This document shows positions 22,751 through 34,363 of a stretch of DNA of 64,000 nucleotides, piece after piece; the stretch's first letter is position 1; the number at the start of each line of letters is the position of its first letter. Source of the stretch: Asparagopsis taxiformis (taxonomy: Eukaryota; Rhodophyta; Florideophyceae; Bonnemaisoniales; Bonnemaisoniaceae); assembly GCA_030407315.1 (NCBI GenBank), contig JALQPE010002421.1, positions 1-64,000 of the forward strand. The letters are read 5' to 3'. Under the pieces are notes generated by a model. It searched no databases, was not told where the DNA came from, and saw only the letters and a list, made by a program, of their open reading frames with translations. Made by a program: the position numbers and the translations under genes.

Positions 22751-24559
22751 TCATCGCCAAGTCCTGCTATTGACTTCATAACCTGCATTCATATCGATAC
22801 TTAATTCGCCAGTGGCGCAGGTAGTATTAATCATTCTGAAAAGTGTAACATTGCGCTTGGTAAGTGCGTCAGCGATGTTCAGTGCCCCAGGTATCCACTT
22901 TAGCGTATCGAGCTCTCTTGACTCAAAGCTATCACGAATTCGATCGACGGTTTGGCGTATCCTATAATCTTTCCCTTCGTGTAAAGTTGTTATAGTGTCA
23001 TATAATGCTCTGGAGTCGACATGGAGCTTATGCGGAATTATCAACTTCGGAAAGAGGCTAGAGTATGACTCTTTGAGGTGGAATCCTCTATCTTCGGCAT
23101 CAGCGCAAGCCAAGACTTCTGCTCCATAAGATGAATAACAGACTCGTTTCTGCTTTGTGCTACTCCAATCGATGGGATGATAGATGACGGGACTATTGTT
23201 AACTTCAATTGCCAGTCCGGTGATACTCCCTGACTGGCCATAAGATCTGCTTCGAGAAATGTTGAAGGCTGCGTCCGTGAAGGAACAAACGTATACATCT
23301 CGGACTTGTTCTTTCGGTTTAAGGAATGTTATTGATGGTGATAATTCGAGTATCTCCTTCATTAGTTGGTTTGCTGTATGTAAATGTGTCACCTTCAGAA
23401 TAGGAGTTTGCTGTTGCATCCATGATGCTGCAAATGATGCAGGTGGGAGTACTCCGCTTCCTAGAAAGTTAAGCGTACCGGCTAAACTTTTGAAAAATGT
23501 TCGTTCGTCTGAAGTGGCTGGTTCAAGTAATTCTTTCCGTCGCTGTCTTGACAATGGAATTTGTTGTATTCTGCTGGTGTAGTTCTTCATAGATAGATTT
23601 ATATCTCCCACCGAAGATCTGCTTATTTCACATCCATTGAAGTGGAAGTTATCTCCGAAATTTGTTTTCCCGACTTTGAATTCACTTGATAGTGTATCTG
23701 TGAAATGTTTTATCTTGCTCTGGGAACCACCAATGAGGAAGTCGTCTGTCACCTTTGCCACGATCAGTACTATTCTTCCTGAATTATCGCGGAGTAAGTA
23801 CACTTGGTTAATATTGTTGGCGCGGGTAAGACCATACTTTTCGATCATCCATGTTTCAATCGTTGTGGCCCATTGTCGTCCAGCTTCTACAATCCCATAG
23901 GGAAGTAGTTTAAGTTTCCATAGTACACCACGATGGCCTCCCCACTCTCTTGGTGGTCTTACATAAATTTCACGGCGAATTGGTCCGCTCTGGAGATATG
24001 CGCCTTTTATGTCAGCCATACAGAGGTGGAAGTTGAGGATGGATGAGACGGAAAGTGTCATGCGAATAGCATCGAATTGAGCGGTAGTGGAATCTTTTCT
24101 AATGTCTTCTTTGTCCTGGTCTCTATTTCCATGTGGGACTATGCGCGCTTTAAGGGTCTTTCGTCCATCTTCGGATGTTTTGATCTTATATACAACGTGA
24201 GAGCTTATTATGTTGCTATTACTCTGAACATCTTTTTCCGGAATGATGTCGTATGCCTCTTTCCAGTTGCTGTCATGTTCAGTTGTAAATGAATCCGCAA
24301 CTATCCATGGTGGTGCAAATTCCAACTGTTTTCTTGTCACTTGTGAGGTGCCAATCTCCTTACCAATATCTCGAAGGTAACGTTGCCTCTCTGACTGTAG
24401 CTCCCCAAAGTAAGGGGGAGGTATATCTTTGATCACAGAGTTCCCAATGTCTTTTTCTGGTGCTTCACTCCTGTTTTGTTTATCATCATACTCTTCTGAG
24501 TTGTCGGATACAACATGATTTACCTCTTTTGGAGAGGTTTGTGGGGTGTTATTAGACAT
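22751..24559 (-). CDS. pol: Copia reverse transcriptase / RNase H region of Pol
   Basis: 602-residue open frame. RVT_2-type reverse transcriptase: SNWKEAYDIIP, KARIVPHGNRDQDK, DIKGAYLQ, LPYGIVEAGRQW, and the catalytic KVTDDFLIGG (VTDD in place of the common VDD). RNase H begins at SFTDAAFN and ends with LDTLKWIPGALNIADALTKR, typical of copia. It is in a different frame from the integrase segment upstream (which ends at 24,672), so a frame change lies between 24,560 and 24,671. That makes this copy probably inactive unless the shift is programmed. Confidence 0.93.
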   Translation of the reverse strand: MSNNTPQTSPKEVNHVVSDNSEEYDDKQNRSEAPEKDIGNSVIKDIPPPYFGELQSERQRYLRDIGKEIGTSQVTRKQLEFAPPWIVADSFTTEHDSNWKEAYDIIPEKDVQSNSNIISSHVVYKIKTSEDGRKTLKARIVPHGNRDQDKEDIRKDSTTAQFDAIRMTLSVSSILNFHLCMADIKGAYLQSGPIRREIYVRPPREWGGHRGVLWKLKLLPYGIVEAGRQWATTIETWMIEKYGLTRANNINQVYLLRDNSGRIVLIVAKVTDDFLIGGSQSKIKHFTDTLSSEFKVGKTNFGDNFHFNGCEISRSSVGDINLSMKNYTSRIQQIPLSRQRRKELLEPATSDERTFFKSLAGTLNFLGSGVLPPASFAASWMQQQTPILKVTHLHTANQLMKEILELSPSITFLKPKEQVRDVYVCSFTDAAFNISRSRSYGQSGSITGLAIEVNNSPVIYHPIDWSSTKQKRVCYSSYGAEVLACADAEDRGFHLKESYSSLFPKLIIPHKLHVDSRALYDTITTLHEGKDYRIRQTVDRIRDSFESRELDTLKWIPGALNIADALTKRNVTLFRMINTTCATGELSIDMNAGYEVNSRTWR

Positions 24560-24671
24560 TGGAGCGACAATACACCAATGCTCACTTCCCTCACCCCCGT
24601 ATTGTCGGACTGCAGAATATTTGTGCTATAGGCCGGTGCGGTGATGTATTGGCTTGAATGCAGGACAATGT

Positions 24672-26213
24672 TTATGTGAGGCTGTCAAGCGGTCGTTGGC
24701 TGTTAGGATAGTCTAGCTCTTCCTCAAGTGTGCATGCCGATAGAGATTCAGCTAAAGGTCCCTCTGGAGCAAGGCGGATGTCCTCATATGCGACTTTCAT
24801 CGGCTGTCCTTTGGTTGAAGAGTCTCGGCGTACAAGGATAAAATGCTTTTGAGCAGATATAACATTACATTTCAGCCATTGGTTGGGTTCGCAATGCTTG
24901 GAAGACTTGTGGTACACCCACACGGGACGGCCTGGTGGAAGTAGATGTTGTGGAATGTTGTTGGGTGAACGGGTGCGGAGTAATTTTTCCAAAGCGCGTG
25001 TTGCCATTTGTTGCTGATATGCAGAGACAAGTTCGGGGGGGACGATTGTCGACGGTACACCGAGTATGGAAGGGCTATATCCTCGGGCGAGTTGGAAAGC
25101 GCTAAGTGTCTTGGATCCAGCGAAAAGGTTGGAGAGAAAACATGCTCGTGATAGTAACAGCGAAGTGTCAGCAGCAGACAGTTCCTCGGAGATTTTCTCA
25201 ATGATTAGCTTGAGTACACCATTTTTCCTTTCTACTACCCCAATTTTGTTATGGCGGCGAGTCGGCCGTGTCAGGAATTCGATGCTGTGCCTTCTGCAGA
25301 GCGCTCGTGTAGGTTCGCGATCGAGTTCATTGTCACCAGCTAGGGAGGATGGTGCACCGTGTTTGTAAATCCAGTTATTTTGTATTGTCCTCGTGATAAA
25401 ATCTTGTGAGCGAGAGTTGGTCATTTCAACTTCAGAATATGACGTATAGGAGTCGACCATGTGAAGTCAAATTACTTTGGTGCTCTTCAGTTGTACCCAG
25501 AAAAAATCGACCTGAAGTTCTTTGTTGAAATGACTCGATATTCTTGATATGGATACTTTTCTTGAGATAGAGGGTTTCCCATGGGATGTACATATTTCAC
25601 ATGCAAGAGAAACTTTCTCTAGAGCTTTATCCAATGGGGGAGTGAGTTTCCCAGCCAGTTTGAACAGCCTCCTCATTTCTGGATATGTTGCGTGTGAATA
25701 TCTGTGTATCTTCTTGGCAAGGGCCAGTGGAGATGTTAAATGAGGTGGAAAATAAGTTGAGAGCAATCCGGAGACTTTCATTTCATTGTGTGGTAGTAAT
25801 CGCAGTCTTAATCGTTGATCTGTTGGAGTTATATAGGTCGTGAAGGTTCGAGGCTTTGTATCAGAAGGGCGCATGAATGTGATGAAAGGTTGAAGACTGA
25901 GGTTGTGAGTATTGGAATGTTTTCTTTTGTCCAATCCGATTATAAGTGGTGAGTCTCCTTCAATAAGGTCGAAATCGAATGTTGTAGGTAGCCTTTTTAT
26001 GTCAAACACGGTGAGAGACCATGATCCGATTATTGGTTTCGAACCAAGGCAATCCACGCCCCATCCTAGTTGGTATGCATTTCGAGGTGGTCTGATGTTG
26101 AACGGGATACCCAATATGTTACAGAATTTGGCAGCATCTGATATTCCACCGTGTGAAGTAGGTGAGCCATCGTCTAAAATGGGGTTTGGGTCAGATGGCA
26201 GGTTTGCCCTCAC
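24672..26213 (-). pseudogene. pol: Copia protease and integrase region of Pol (one in-frame stop)
   Basis: Reads in the -1 frame relative to gag. It starts right after the gag stop with a protease-like LDDGSP motif, then the GAG-pre-integrase zinc finger (HATYPE...CEICTSH), then the integrase core: first Asp near VDFFWVQ or HMVDSYTSYSEV, second Asp in LAGDNE, Glu in GVVERKNG. An in-frame TGA at 25,467-25,469 lies between LKSTKVI and LHMVDSYTS, inside the core. Function: cleavage of the polyprotein and insertion of the cDNA. Confidence 0.9.
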
Positions 26214-26215
26214 CC

Positions 26216-27358
26216 CTATTGAAAAAAATTATCTTCGTTGTCTCTCTCTGGTGCATGTTTCTCTTCCACATGCCTACGTCGTTTAGAGGGATCAAACTTG
26301 GTGCATTCCGGATCACCTCTCCAGTGTCCAAATTGATTGCATTCGTGACATCTTGTGTTGTGCTTGTCATTCCTGCGATTCATTTTCCGTTTGTTGGAGT
26401 TGTGGTATGGCCGTTTGTTTCCATGCCATGTTGGTGGTCTATGGTCTCCTAGGAGTATTGCTTTCCTCGGGAGTAGTGATGTCTTGCTTTCTTGTGGATT
26501 GGGAATATCTTGTGTGGCTTCTATTTGTGATACGGCGTTTACAGCTTCATGGAAGCAGATTTGGAAGGTTGTATTATCCAATTTAAGGGAAGAGTCAGAC
26601 CTTTTCAATACATTTCGGAGTTTAATTCCGATGCATTTTGCTTCTTCTATTACATCTCTTTCTTTTTCTGTATCCTTGGAACCGGCAAAATTATCGATGA
26701 ATGATTGTATTTCTCGAGCAAATTCCACAGTCAGCTGCAGCGTTGATTTAGGGTGGTAATGCGTCTTCGTGGTTGCACTTGTGGATAGTTGTAGAAGGAT
26801 GTTGTCCTTGGTTGTTTGTTGGAAACCAGCGTTTTCTATGAGTACCATCGAAAAGATTTGGTTGTCCCTTTCCAAGTCGTTTGTTCTGCAATTATTGAGG
26901 TATAATGATACCAGACCTTCAAATCTTTTGGCGTAGGATCGGGGAGTTTCATTGGAGAGTCTGCGACACTTATATATATCCTGAATCATATTTGTCAATC
27001 GTCTTATTCCCTCGGTTGGTGATTCTTTAGCAATAATCTTGATGATTGTATCCACTACTAGATCTTGTTCAGAGTCTGATTCGGCCTGATCCATCAGCAG
27101 GTCTCCTTTGTTCATGGCGAGGTCTAATTAGTATCTACTGGAGGGGTCTACTGCCTGATATATAGCTTCTCCAAGCGCTTGGCTCAATGCTTTGGCCTTC
27201 ATGTCCCCGCCTTTGGCCAGCTTTCTTACCAGCCTAACCCAGCTCCGGATATTGCTCCGCCATTGAAAGATGTCTGTGGATATAGTGAGAGGGGGCGGTT
27301 GCAGGAATCCCCTTGGTTTACCCTGGCCCTCTGGGCCCATAACTGTCATATGTTCCAT
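26216..27358 (-). pseudogene. gag: Copia Gag (one in-frame stop)
   Basis: Starts at 27,358. An in-frame TAA at 27,128-27,130 (after AVDPSSRY) separates 76 N-terminal residues from the remaining 299. The C-terminus has a zinc knuckle of slightly unusual spacing, CX2CX4HX6C (CHECNQFGHWRGDPEC), inside a basic region. The frame ends at 26,216, six bases after a run of seven T (minus strand) that fits a -1 frameshift site into Pol. Confidence 0.85.
26222..26228 (-). promoter_or_regulatory. Candidate -1 ribosomal frameshift site, T TTT TTT
   Basis: In gag frame the codons are AAT TTT TTT CAA TAG, so the seven T form a classical X XXY YYZ heptamer. A -1 slip leads exactly into the protease frame (ATA GGG GTG AGG...). 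Two independent facts, the phase of the heptamer and the direction of the shift, agree. Confidence 0.75.
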
Positions 27359-27633
27359 TCTGTAATGGTGGGAATGCTGAGGGATGGGTAATCAACAAGG
27401 CGAGTTCAGCCGGCACGTGAAGACCGAGGGTTGCTTCCCTTATTCCTTTTTATTCCCCGCTTGTGTATGGGGTGAAGCCGGTATTTATACTGTATCGGAG
27501 TGCCGGTATTGCATTCTGTCAGTAAGTGCAATTCACATATAGAGGATATGTGGTGAATTGCTTAGTGGCCGATTCACGATTAGATACGTGCCATAAAAGT
27601 GTGTGCTTATGATAAAGTGGGCAGTCTACAACA
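27344..27633 (-). repeat. Copia 5' LTR
   Basis: 290 bp, matching 22,232-22,521, followed by CCTGT (27,634-27,638), the right target-site duplication. Confidence 0.95.
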
Positions 27634-29106
27634 CCTGTACTTCGAAATGTTGCGGAAACAGTTCTACTGAATACCCTCCGAATGTTCTGTTTGAGTAGTC
27701 AGAGTCAGGTATTCGGGCAGAACTACCTATTATCGATGAACATGAGCGATATATTCGCTGTTCTCGTTGTAGCTCCCCAAGCATTTTATTCGGCATTTCG
27801 TATCGTCATCGGGAACTCTTGGGACGGGTATGAAAAACTTGAACGTATTCTTCGTTTGCTGAAAAAGTTTCAAATGGTTGTTGCCAGCATTCGATTCATC
27901 CCAACATGGTGGATAGATGGACTTGAGTCAACCAGGAGGTTCGAGGCCGAGAATGGCGGACGTCATGACCACATTCTAGCTCTTGTTTCAGACTATATGA
28001 AAGAACTGCATGAGGTATGCAAGAAGGATCCTATTGCAATGAAACATCTGGACAAACCGAACTTGCATCGGTTGATAGAATTTTGCGTACATACATTACC
28101 AGCTTTTGGAGCTGCGAAACATGTGGAAGAGCTTTTATTCGAGAGAATGCACCAGCCTCTTAAAAGAGGGGTTCGAAACTCGAACCATAAGAATGAACAT
28201 CTGTCATCAATGGAGCTCATCATGGCCGATGACTGGCTCGCACGAATAGCCATCACGCTGGGTGCAGTAGGTCACAATACAAAACAATGGACGTCTGCCG
28301 ATTGCAGACGCGTGTATTTTGCACTAGGAAAAGGAATTTCGGAGAGTCCACATGCGACAGAAGAGGCTGCAAAAAGATGCTTCTTAAGTCCTGTATTCCA
28401 TCTCATATCAGAGAGGAGCAGTACTATGGTGAGCACCCACTGTCCAATCACGCGGTGGCGAGGGGAATCTGTTGAAGACGCGAAAAATGTTCCGGCAGAA
28501 GAAACCGTCATGATGGCAAGGATACGTAAAGCTTCTGAAACTTTTCTCAGAACCAGACAGGTAAACGGGTCTCAACATGGTGAACGACTATGGTGGCTCA
28601 CTGCTGCACAAAGAGTGCGCACTAGTCATGAGGGATCTGAGAGCGAATCGAGGTTAGGGCGTGCTGAACCTGGAAGCATCGTTCAAGCAGTGTGCAAAGA
28701 TGGATGGTATGATGCTGGTATAGTAGTACCCGCCCATAGCAGGACGAGCATGGAGGAATTCACATGTTCCAGACGTGTCCTTTTCGTCACATTGTCATTT
28801 TTTATTGTGGTAGGGCAAGGAGAGGAGAAGAAGGCAAAGAAATGGAAGCAGAAAACTCCATATGCTGTCTGCATTCCCTTGACATGCACTGGAGACGGTA
28901 TGTACCGGAAAGGTGGGAATGATACTATAGTTCACGTTGAAATGAACGACGGGGTCCGAGAAGTTTTGCACGTACATAACTGCGAGTCAGGAGTTTGTTT
29001 ATACGATAGACAAAGTGGCATTGTAGAGCACAATAGTGATATTCTTTCTGGTGGTGAAGTGAGCGTCTTAACTAGAGAAGATGGATACCCACCACGTTCA
29101 GCATAG
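27634..29106 (+). pseudogene. TNP2/CACTA-like transposase, 3' part
   Basis: Continuation of the gene cut at 22,231. If the copia element and one CCTGT are taken out, the reading frame of the 5' part continues exactly into this part, giving about 1,230 residues. The block CVHTLPAFGAAKHVEELLFERMHQPLKR, followed by NSNHKNEH, resembles the region with the catalytic Glu in TNP2/Plavaka-like transposases. The last 150 residues (SRLGRAEPGSIVQAVCKDGWYDAGIVV, later EVLHVHNCESG) look like a small beta-rich domain, perhaps Tudor/BAH-like, but this is not certain. Stop at 29,104-29,106. Confidence 0.65.
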
Positions 29107-29365
29107 AGTGTTCCAGCACAGTGTTTAATACATCAGTAAACTTTCGTAATTCATTTAGCAGCAGTCCTGATCAAGTCTTCCAACAAATGCTATACAAAAT
29201 TTGTACATGTCGTTTGAAGAATAGAGTGGGATTTTGTTCCATGCGCAAAAATAAAGTGTGTTTTGCGAAGAGCGTACGCACTTACGTACGTATGACGCCA
29301 TTGGTACTAGAGATGGAGCCGCGAGTTGCAGGACTCCTAGTTCCACAAAGTTGAGTTCGCATAAT

Positions 29366-29572
29366 CCAATGGAGAGCTGGCACCTTGCCAATGAAGTGGA
29401 AAATAATACCCGGTATAGTTTTCTGGCTCCAGTGACAAGTGGAGTATTGTGACTGATGGCTGTCTGCTGGCCAATGGGGAGCCGGCACCTGGCCAATGCA
29501 GTGGAAAATAATACCCGGTATAGTTTTTTGGCTCCAGTGACAAGTGGAGTACTATGATTCATGGCAATGGGA
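29366..29572. repeat. Tandem pair of foldback units with ATACCCGGTAT core (locus 1)
   Basis: Two units of about 105 bp, beginning CCAATGG at 29,366 and 29,471. Each has GGAAAATAATACCCGGTATAG in the middle, where the right half of the core palindrome has decayed. Placed after the transposase gene and before the second ParB/oxygenase gene. Confidence 0.85.
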
Positions 29573-29813
29573 TGGTTTTGGGAACGAAGGAATTGTGTGT
29601 GGGAAGTCCTTCATCGAGGAATGACAGATGGCCGAATACAATTGGAGCGCGTGGAAGGTGAATCAATAACTGATATTTCACGTTTAGACGTGTAGGGAGA
29701 TCGTTTCCCGCCAAATACCACCTTGAAAGAGGAATATCTCTTGATCGTGTAGTCGGAGAGAAAAGGTATCTTTGTTATCCTGAACGGCTTCTCTACGCGT
29801 CCAAATCTTTGCA

Positions 29814-32800
29814 ATGGCCGGAAGCGACACTGAGCGCGCTGCGGAACCAAAGGATACCGTCGAAAGCGTTGCAGAGAGACTTGCAACGACGGTAGGCGGT
29901 GATAAAACACCCTCCGGAGGTTCTGCTGATGGAGGGGCTCCGTCTGCAGCGGGAAGGGAGACGGCAGATAGCCAGACACCCATTCAGGGAGCAGACGCTG
30001 CCATGATAGAGGCAGCAAAAACCCTTGGTGATATATCACCATCTGGGAAAAACACTCTACGCTTTCCATCTACTCCTGGGACGGTGAAATCGAAAAACAG
30101 GGAGAGGTCTAACGTCCGTGAAGGCGAGGGGAGTCCTGCTGGCATGGAAGCATCAGAAGAGTCTGTGATGGGGATTGACATCAACATTGTCGAATGCAGG
30201 ACTGAACCTAAAATGATCAATCCGCTAGATGTTGCCAAACCGGAATCAACTTCTCGTCTTGTGCAGGAGGCCAGAGTGCGCGATCTGGTCAGCAAAATAT
30301 CTACCGAGGGGTTTCTGGAAACTGGCACCCGAATGACCATCTGTGAAACAATGGGGTCAGACGGACGGAAGAAACTGCAGTGCATTGATGGAGGTCATCG
30401 TATCAGCGCTTTGCAGTCGATTTGGAAAACAAACCGACAGTTGCTGATCGATGGAGACTGAGGAGCATTAGCGTTGACTTCATCCGACCACCTGGAACCC
30501 GTGAAATGTTTCATCCTCTTGAAGTGATGCGAATATCGCAGAAGCTGAACGAAAAGACTCATGACGTGATAGAAGTTTCTATTGCTGACCACGTCTGTAC
30601 GGTCATGAAGTTCATGATGATGAAGGGCTTGATGAAGGCGAAGGTAAATGTGTGCACAAAAGTTGTAGTCGAGAACAAGGTCATTCCAGGTTGTCAGGAA
30701 GGAATCATGATGAAGTACGTTTCGATTGCGCAGGGCTTCGGAGACGTAAATAACCCGGCGTTCGAACATTGGTCAGCTATCCCAAGTCGATTTGCAACTG
30801 AAACTAGTCCGCCAGACTCGAAGAATATGCAGGGATGCACTGTGGACGTCCTATTCGCTTCTGCGTTTCGAAAAGCTTCGGTGGACACCAAACTTGTCAT
30901 TCTAGAGCTCACTGCAATGTGGACGATGTGGAAACGTAGGAAAGGAGATGGTGGTATAAGTCTAAAGACATGCGCGCAAAAGTGGTGCTACAGCATGTGT
31001 GAAATATATGACATACTTGAGAAAGCTGTACGGAAAGAAAACTCCTGGCATTCCTCACCTCATCCATGTTTCAGGAAGTTACATGAAGTACCGGAGCCAG
31101 GTGGACGAACACGAAAAACCATACGATATCGCATTTTGACTGTCCTCAAAGATTTCTATCCTTCCGACGCACCAACTGGGAGAGGTATACGTGCAGCATT
31201 GACGCGGTCTATGATGAAAGAAATCCGTTATGTGGTTTTCAACGGCCCAATTCTATCGGATGACTCTCTCGACCATTCCGTCGCGCCTGAAATAGGTGTG
31301 CAGGAAAGGCGGACTAGGCGAAAATCCTTGGAAGGGAATACTGCACCTCAACCACGACAACAATCCGCATCGTATGGTGATACTTCAAATGCTGCCATTG
31401 ATCGCTCGGACGTGGTACAGAGTCCAAATGTACTTACCCAACAGCAGACACAGGGCAGTCTGGAAATATCGGATCGTGTTAACGCTGAGGTCGGTGCTGC
31501 AACACAGGTTGGTGAAGAGGCGACAGGGAAAGCGGCAGATTCCGAAAGCGCAAAGCAGGTTACAACGGACCGCGCAGTGCCTACTGCGCCAACCGAGAAC
31601 AATTCTTCGAAACCTGGAGATTGTGAAGTTGGGGATGTGTTGCAGAAGAACGTAGGAACTCAAGAGCTTGAACCAACTGGTGCAAATCGAGGAAGAAATG
31701 ACCACGGTGATGAAAATGACCTGCAACAATCACCTAGCCCAGTGGCAGCCGGAAGTGCCACGCTCAGACCAGAGCAGGGTGGAAAGTCGCCGGCGAATAT
31801 GTCAGTTGGTCATCCAAGAACTGGTCGAGATGGTGAAGGAGGTCCTGAATCTAGGAAGAGCGATGGGTCTGGAACGAAAGATGTCCGCGAAGAATGTCCC
31901 GAACATTCTTCTGGAAGGACAACGGAGGACCCGATGAAAGGTGTACGAAATCAGGGTGATGGCACTGGAGACGCTATGTTATCTACAGCGGATGTCGGCC
32001 TACCTGTTTTACCTGAGCTGGAGGACACGGAAACACCTGTTACCAGTTCTACGCCTAGGAAGTTGATGAAAGCCAAGCACAGCAGTGGTTTCGTGCCCTT
32101 AAAGGCAAAGCCGAGGAATACGGAGACGCCGCCAATGATTCTACGATCCAAACGGAAATTGGTGGATGTCACCCCTCAAGAGGTTATTGACCTGGTGGGA
32201 GAGGATACCAGCAGGCCGCGGTGAAAGAAGAAGCAAAAGATGCGTGAAGACGCAAATTTGCAATCCGGCAAAGACGCTGCAGTCCACGCGGTTCAAGGAG
32301 GTCAGTATTCGAACAGGCAACAAAATGATGTCCCTGACAAAGATGTGGAGGAAGGTATAGAAGCGAAACTGCCTGTTATCATTCATCCCGACAGTCGAAT
32401 GAAATACTATGTGAATGGGAAACTGGTCGATACGCTTCGAGCCGAGGTCGCTGAAGCAGCAGCGAGTGCCTATTCGGCACAAAATGTTTCCGCTGAGTTT
32501 CTCTCGAGGGCTTATTTCCGAGAGAAACGAAATGAAATAGACTTGGTTGGGTTTACAATTCTGGACGGAATATTCAAGTCTTCTACTACTGCAGATGCGA
32601 TCCACGAACTGCTCCTTCATTTTTCTGCGTTGTTTGAGGAACGTCTCGAGGATGCCAAGAAGAACTCTGAATCCGGTGACACCCGCAGAGATCCGGACTG
32701 GACACCGTGGTGCATGGCTATGATGGATGGGAAAAACTCTGATGAAGAAGGTGAGAAGGGCAGAGGAATCTTTATAACAAAGCGGAAGAGCTTATGTGAT

Positions 32801-33337
32801 GACCTCGAGGATAACAATAATAATCTCTATCGGAAGAAGATGATTGTTGAGCTCGGTCTAGGTATTTGTGCGGAAGGTTTGGAATTGAGGACTAGTGGGA
32901 AGGACCCGATGGCCTTCCCCAGCACTGGAACTACTTTAGTGCTGACTGGAGAGCGGACTAAACCTCGTGCTGGACATACAGACTATGAAGTGGGAATCGA
33001 TGAAGTTAACAGTCCCCCTTCTCCGCCATCCTACTTCATGATGTCAAGCGGCGCAGATGGATTCGGCCTCGTGCTTGCACCCTACAGTCATGTCTGTTTA
33101 TCCCATCCCAACAGAGAGTTATACAGAGTTCCAATGAAGAGGTGTGAAGTACCACCATATTCTGTTCTTGTCTGCCGAGGGGATGTTTATCACCACGAGG
33201 AAGGATTTGAGAGCAATAAGGGTCTTCAATACAAGTTCCCGATCCGATCTCACATATTCCTCAAAACTGAGCAGCATCAAAGTGAAGAAGGAGAATATGT
33301 CGTTGGACATTGGGAGGGCAATTCGAAATTGAAGTGA
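29814..33337 (+). pseudogene. ParB-like / 2OG-Fe(II) oxygenase-like fusion protein 2 (damaged)
   Basis: Paralogue of the genes at 13,823 and 34,364. Start ATG at 29,814. The ParB-like domain has CIDGGHRISALQ, then the frame changes between about 30,430 and 30,460. The rest of the conserved region (THDVIEVSIADHVCTV; NMQGCTVDVLF) reads in the next frame through a low-complexity linker to a TGA at 32,222-32,224. The same frame continues after the stop into the oxygenase part, where the HxD His (32,975), the distal His of VYHHEEGF (33,191) and the Arg of IRSH (33,245) are all kept. It could be a pseudogene, or the TGA could lie in a small intron (GTGAAAG follows), but two separate breaks favour a pseudogene. 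Stop at 33,335-33,337. Confidence 0.8.
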
Positions 33338-33671
33338 TGAAGGGCATCTGTCCAGCCGTGTTGAAGCCTTAGTTGGGTATGAATCCGTAGAGTAATAAAC
33401 ACAATTCCAATAGAACATGATAAAAGAGATACTGCATGGATTCTTTATATAGTCAGATCAACTTCACAAATGTAACAAACACCACATGCAGAAAGCTATT
33501 CTCCACAGAAAGCTCTACCTACAGGAGCTGCAAATTCTAAACCTCTTCAGTAGATGCAAGAAACGATAGCAGATAGTAAAACCTGGTATTATATTACATC
33601 GTTCACTATCCCCGGTAAAATTTTCAGTTCCTGAGAACAGGAGTCTGGCCGGGTATAAAGTTGGGTGGGTG
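33338..33671. other. Intergenic, with a degenerate repeat fragment
   Basis: No ORF. Near 33,630-33,660 there are remnants resembling the foldback unit (CCCCGGTAAAATTTT and GGCCGGGTATAAAG). Confidence 0.5.
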
Positions 33672-33920
33672 TAGACCAAGTGCACCAACCCCATTGCCTG
33701 GGGGTACTCCGGATAACCTCAGCCAATGGCGTTGGTGCACCTGGCTTTTGGGAGGCCAAAATAATACCGGGTATTATTTTGGGTCGGTATAGACCAAGTG
33801 CACCAACCCCATTGGCCGAGGTTGTCCAAACTACCACCGGCCAATGGCGTTGGTGCACCTGGCTTTTGGGAGGCCAAAATAATACCGGGTATTATTCCTA
33901 GTTTCTCAAGCCAGGTGCAG
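33672..33920. repeat. Tandem pair of foldback units with ATACCGGGTAT core (locus 2)
   Basis: Two units with period 118 bp (TAGACCAAGTGCACC at 33,672 and 33,790). Each unit folds on itself: GGCCAATGG...TGCACC pairs with GGTGCA...CCATTGGCC across the core AATAATACCGGGTATTATT. Sits between the damaged and the intact ParB/oxygenase genes. Confidence 0.92.
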
Positions 33921-34363
33921 TGCACTCATTGGCCGAAGCCCACTTATTCGTGGTTCATGTTGAATACAGACGCATTTGGTATGTACGCATCAGCTCCACG
34001 AGTTGGTGCAAAATGCTGGGAAGTATGTGACTTCAGCATTATGTAGTTATTACTTGAGTGGTTTTGGGGTAATCACCATGACCAACTCGTACCTGTTTAG
34101 CCACTTTGAGTATGAACTCGTCGTATAGCGATTGTATTTGGCCGCAGAAATTAACTGAATTTCGAGTATTACTCTTGATCTGAGTCAAGTGGTCTAGAAA
34201 TAAACAAAAAATTGAAATCAGAGTTGAAACGGATTGTTCACGTTTGATCCTTTATCAGACTGCAGTAGCGAAATAAATCTATCTTAATCGTCTCTGTATC
34301 GTCGTTATCGGGGTCGTACACTCAATCAAGCTTCTCTCCATTCCTGCTTTCCCTCATCCTTCA
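33921..34363. other. Intergenic region upstream of ParB/oxygenase gene 3
   Basis: AT-rich, no ORF. The promoter of the gene at 34,364 should be here. I see no strong TATA box; the last 60 bases are pyrimidine-rich, as a leader would be. Confidence 0.4.

Larger units (their letters stand above)
22232..27633 (-). mobile_element. Ty1/copia LTR retrotransposon, minus strand, inside the transposase gene
   Basis: A 5.4-kb element with essentially identical 290-bp LTRs (22,232-22,521 and 27,344-27,633) that begin TGTCAT and end CAACA, flanked by the 5-bp duplication CCTGT. Order on the minus strand: gag, protease, integrase, RT/RNase H, which is the copia order. A purine tract CGGGGGTG (minus strand, 22,522-22,529) abuts the 3' LTR as a polypurine tract should. 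TGGGCCCAGAGGG next to the 5' LTR (about 27,327-27,339) is a possible primer binding site. The near-identical LTRs say the insertion is young, but the coding region already has two in-frame stops and a frame change. Confidence 0.95.
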
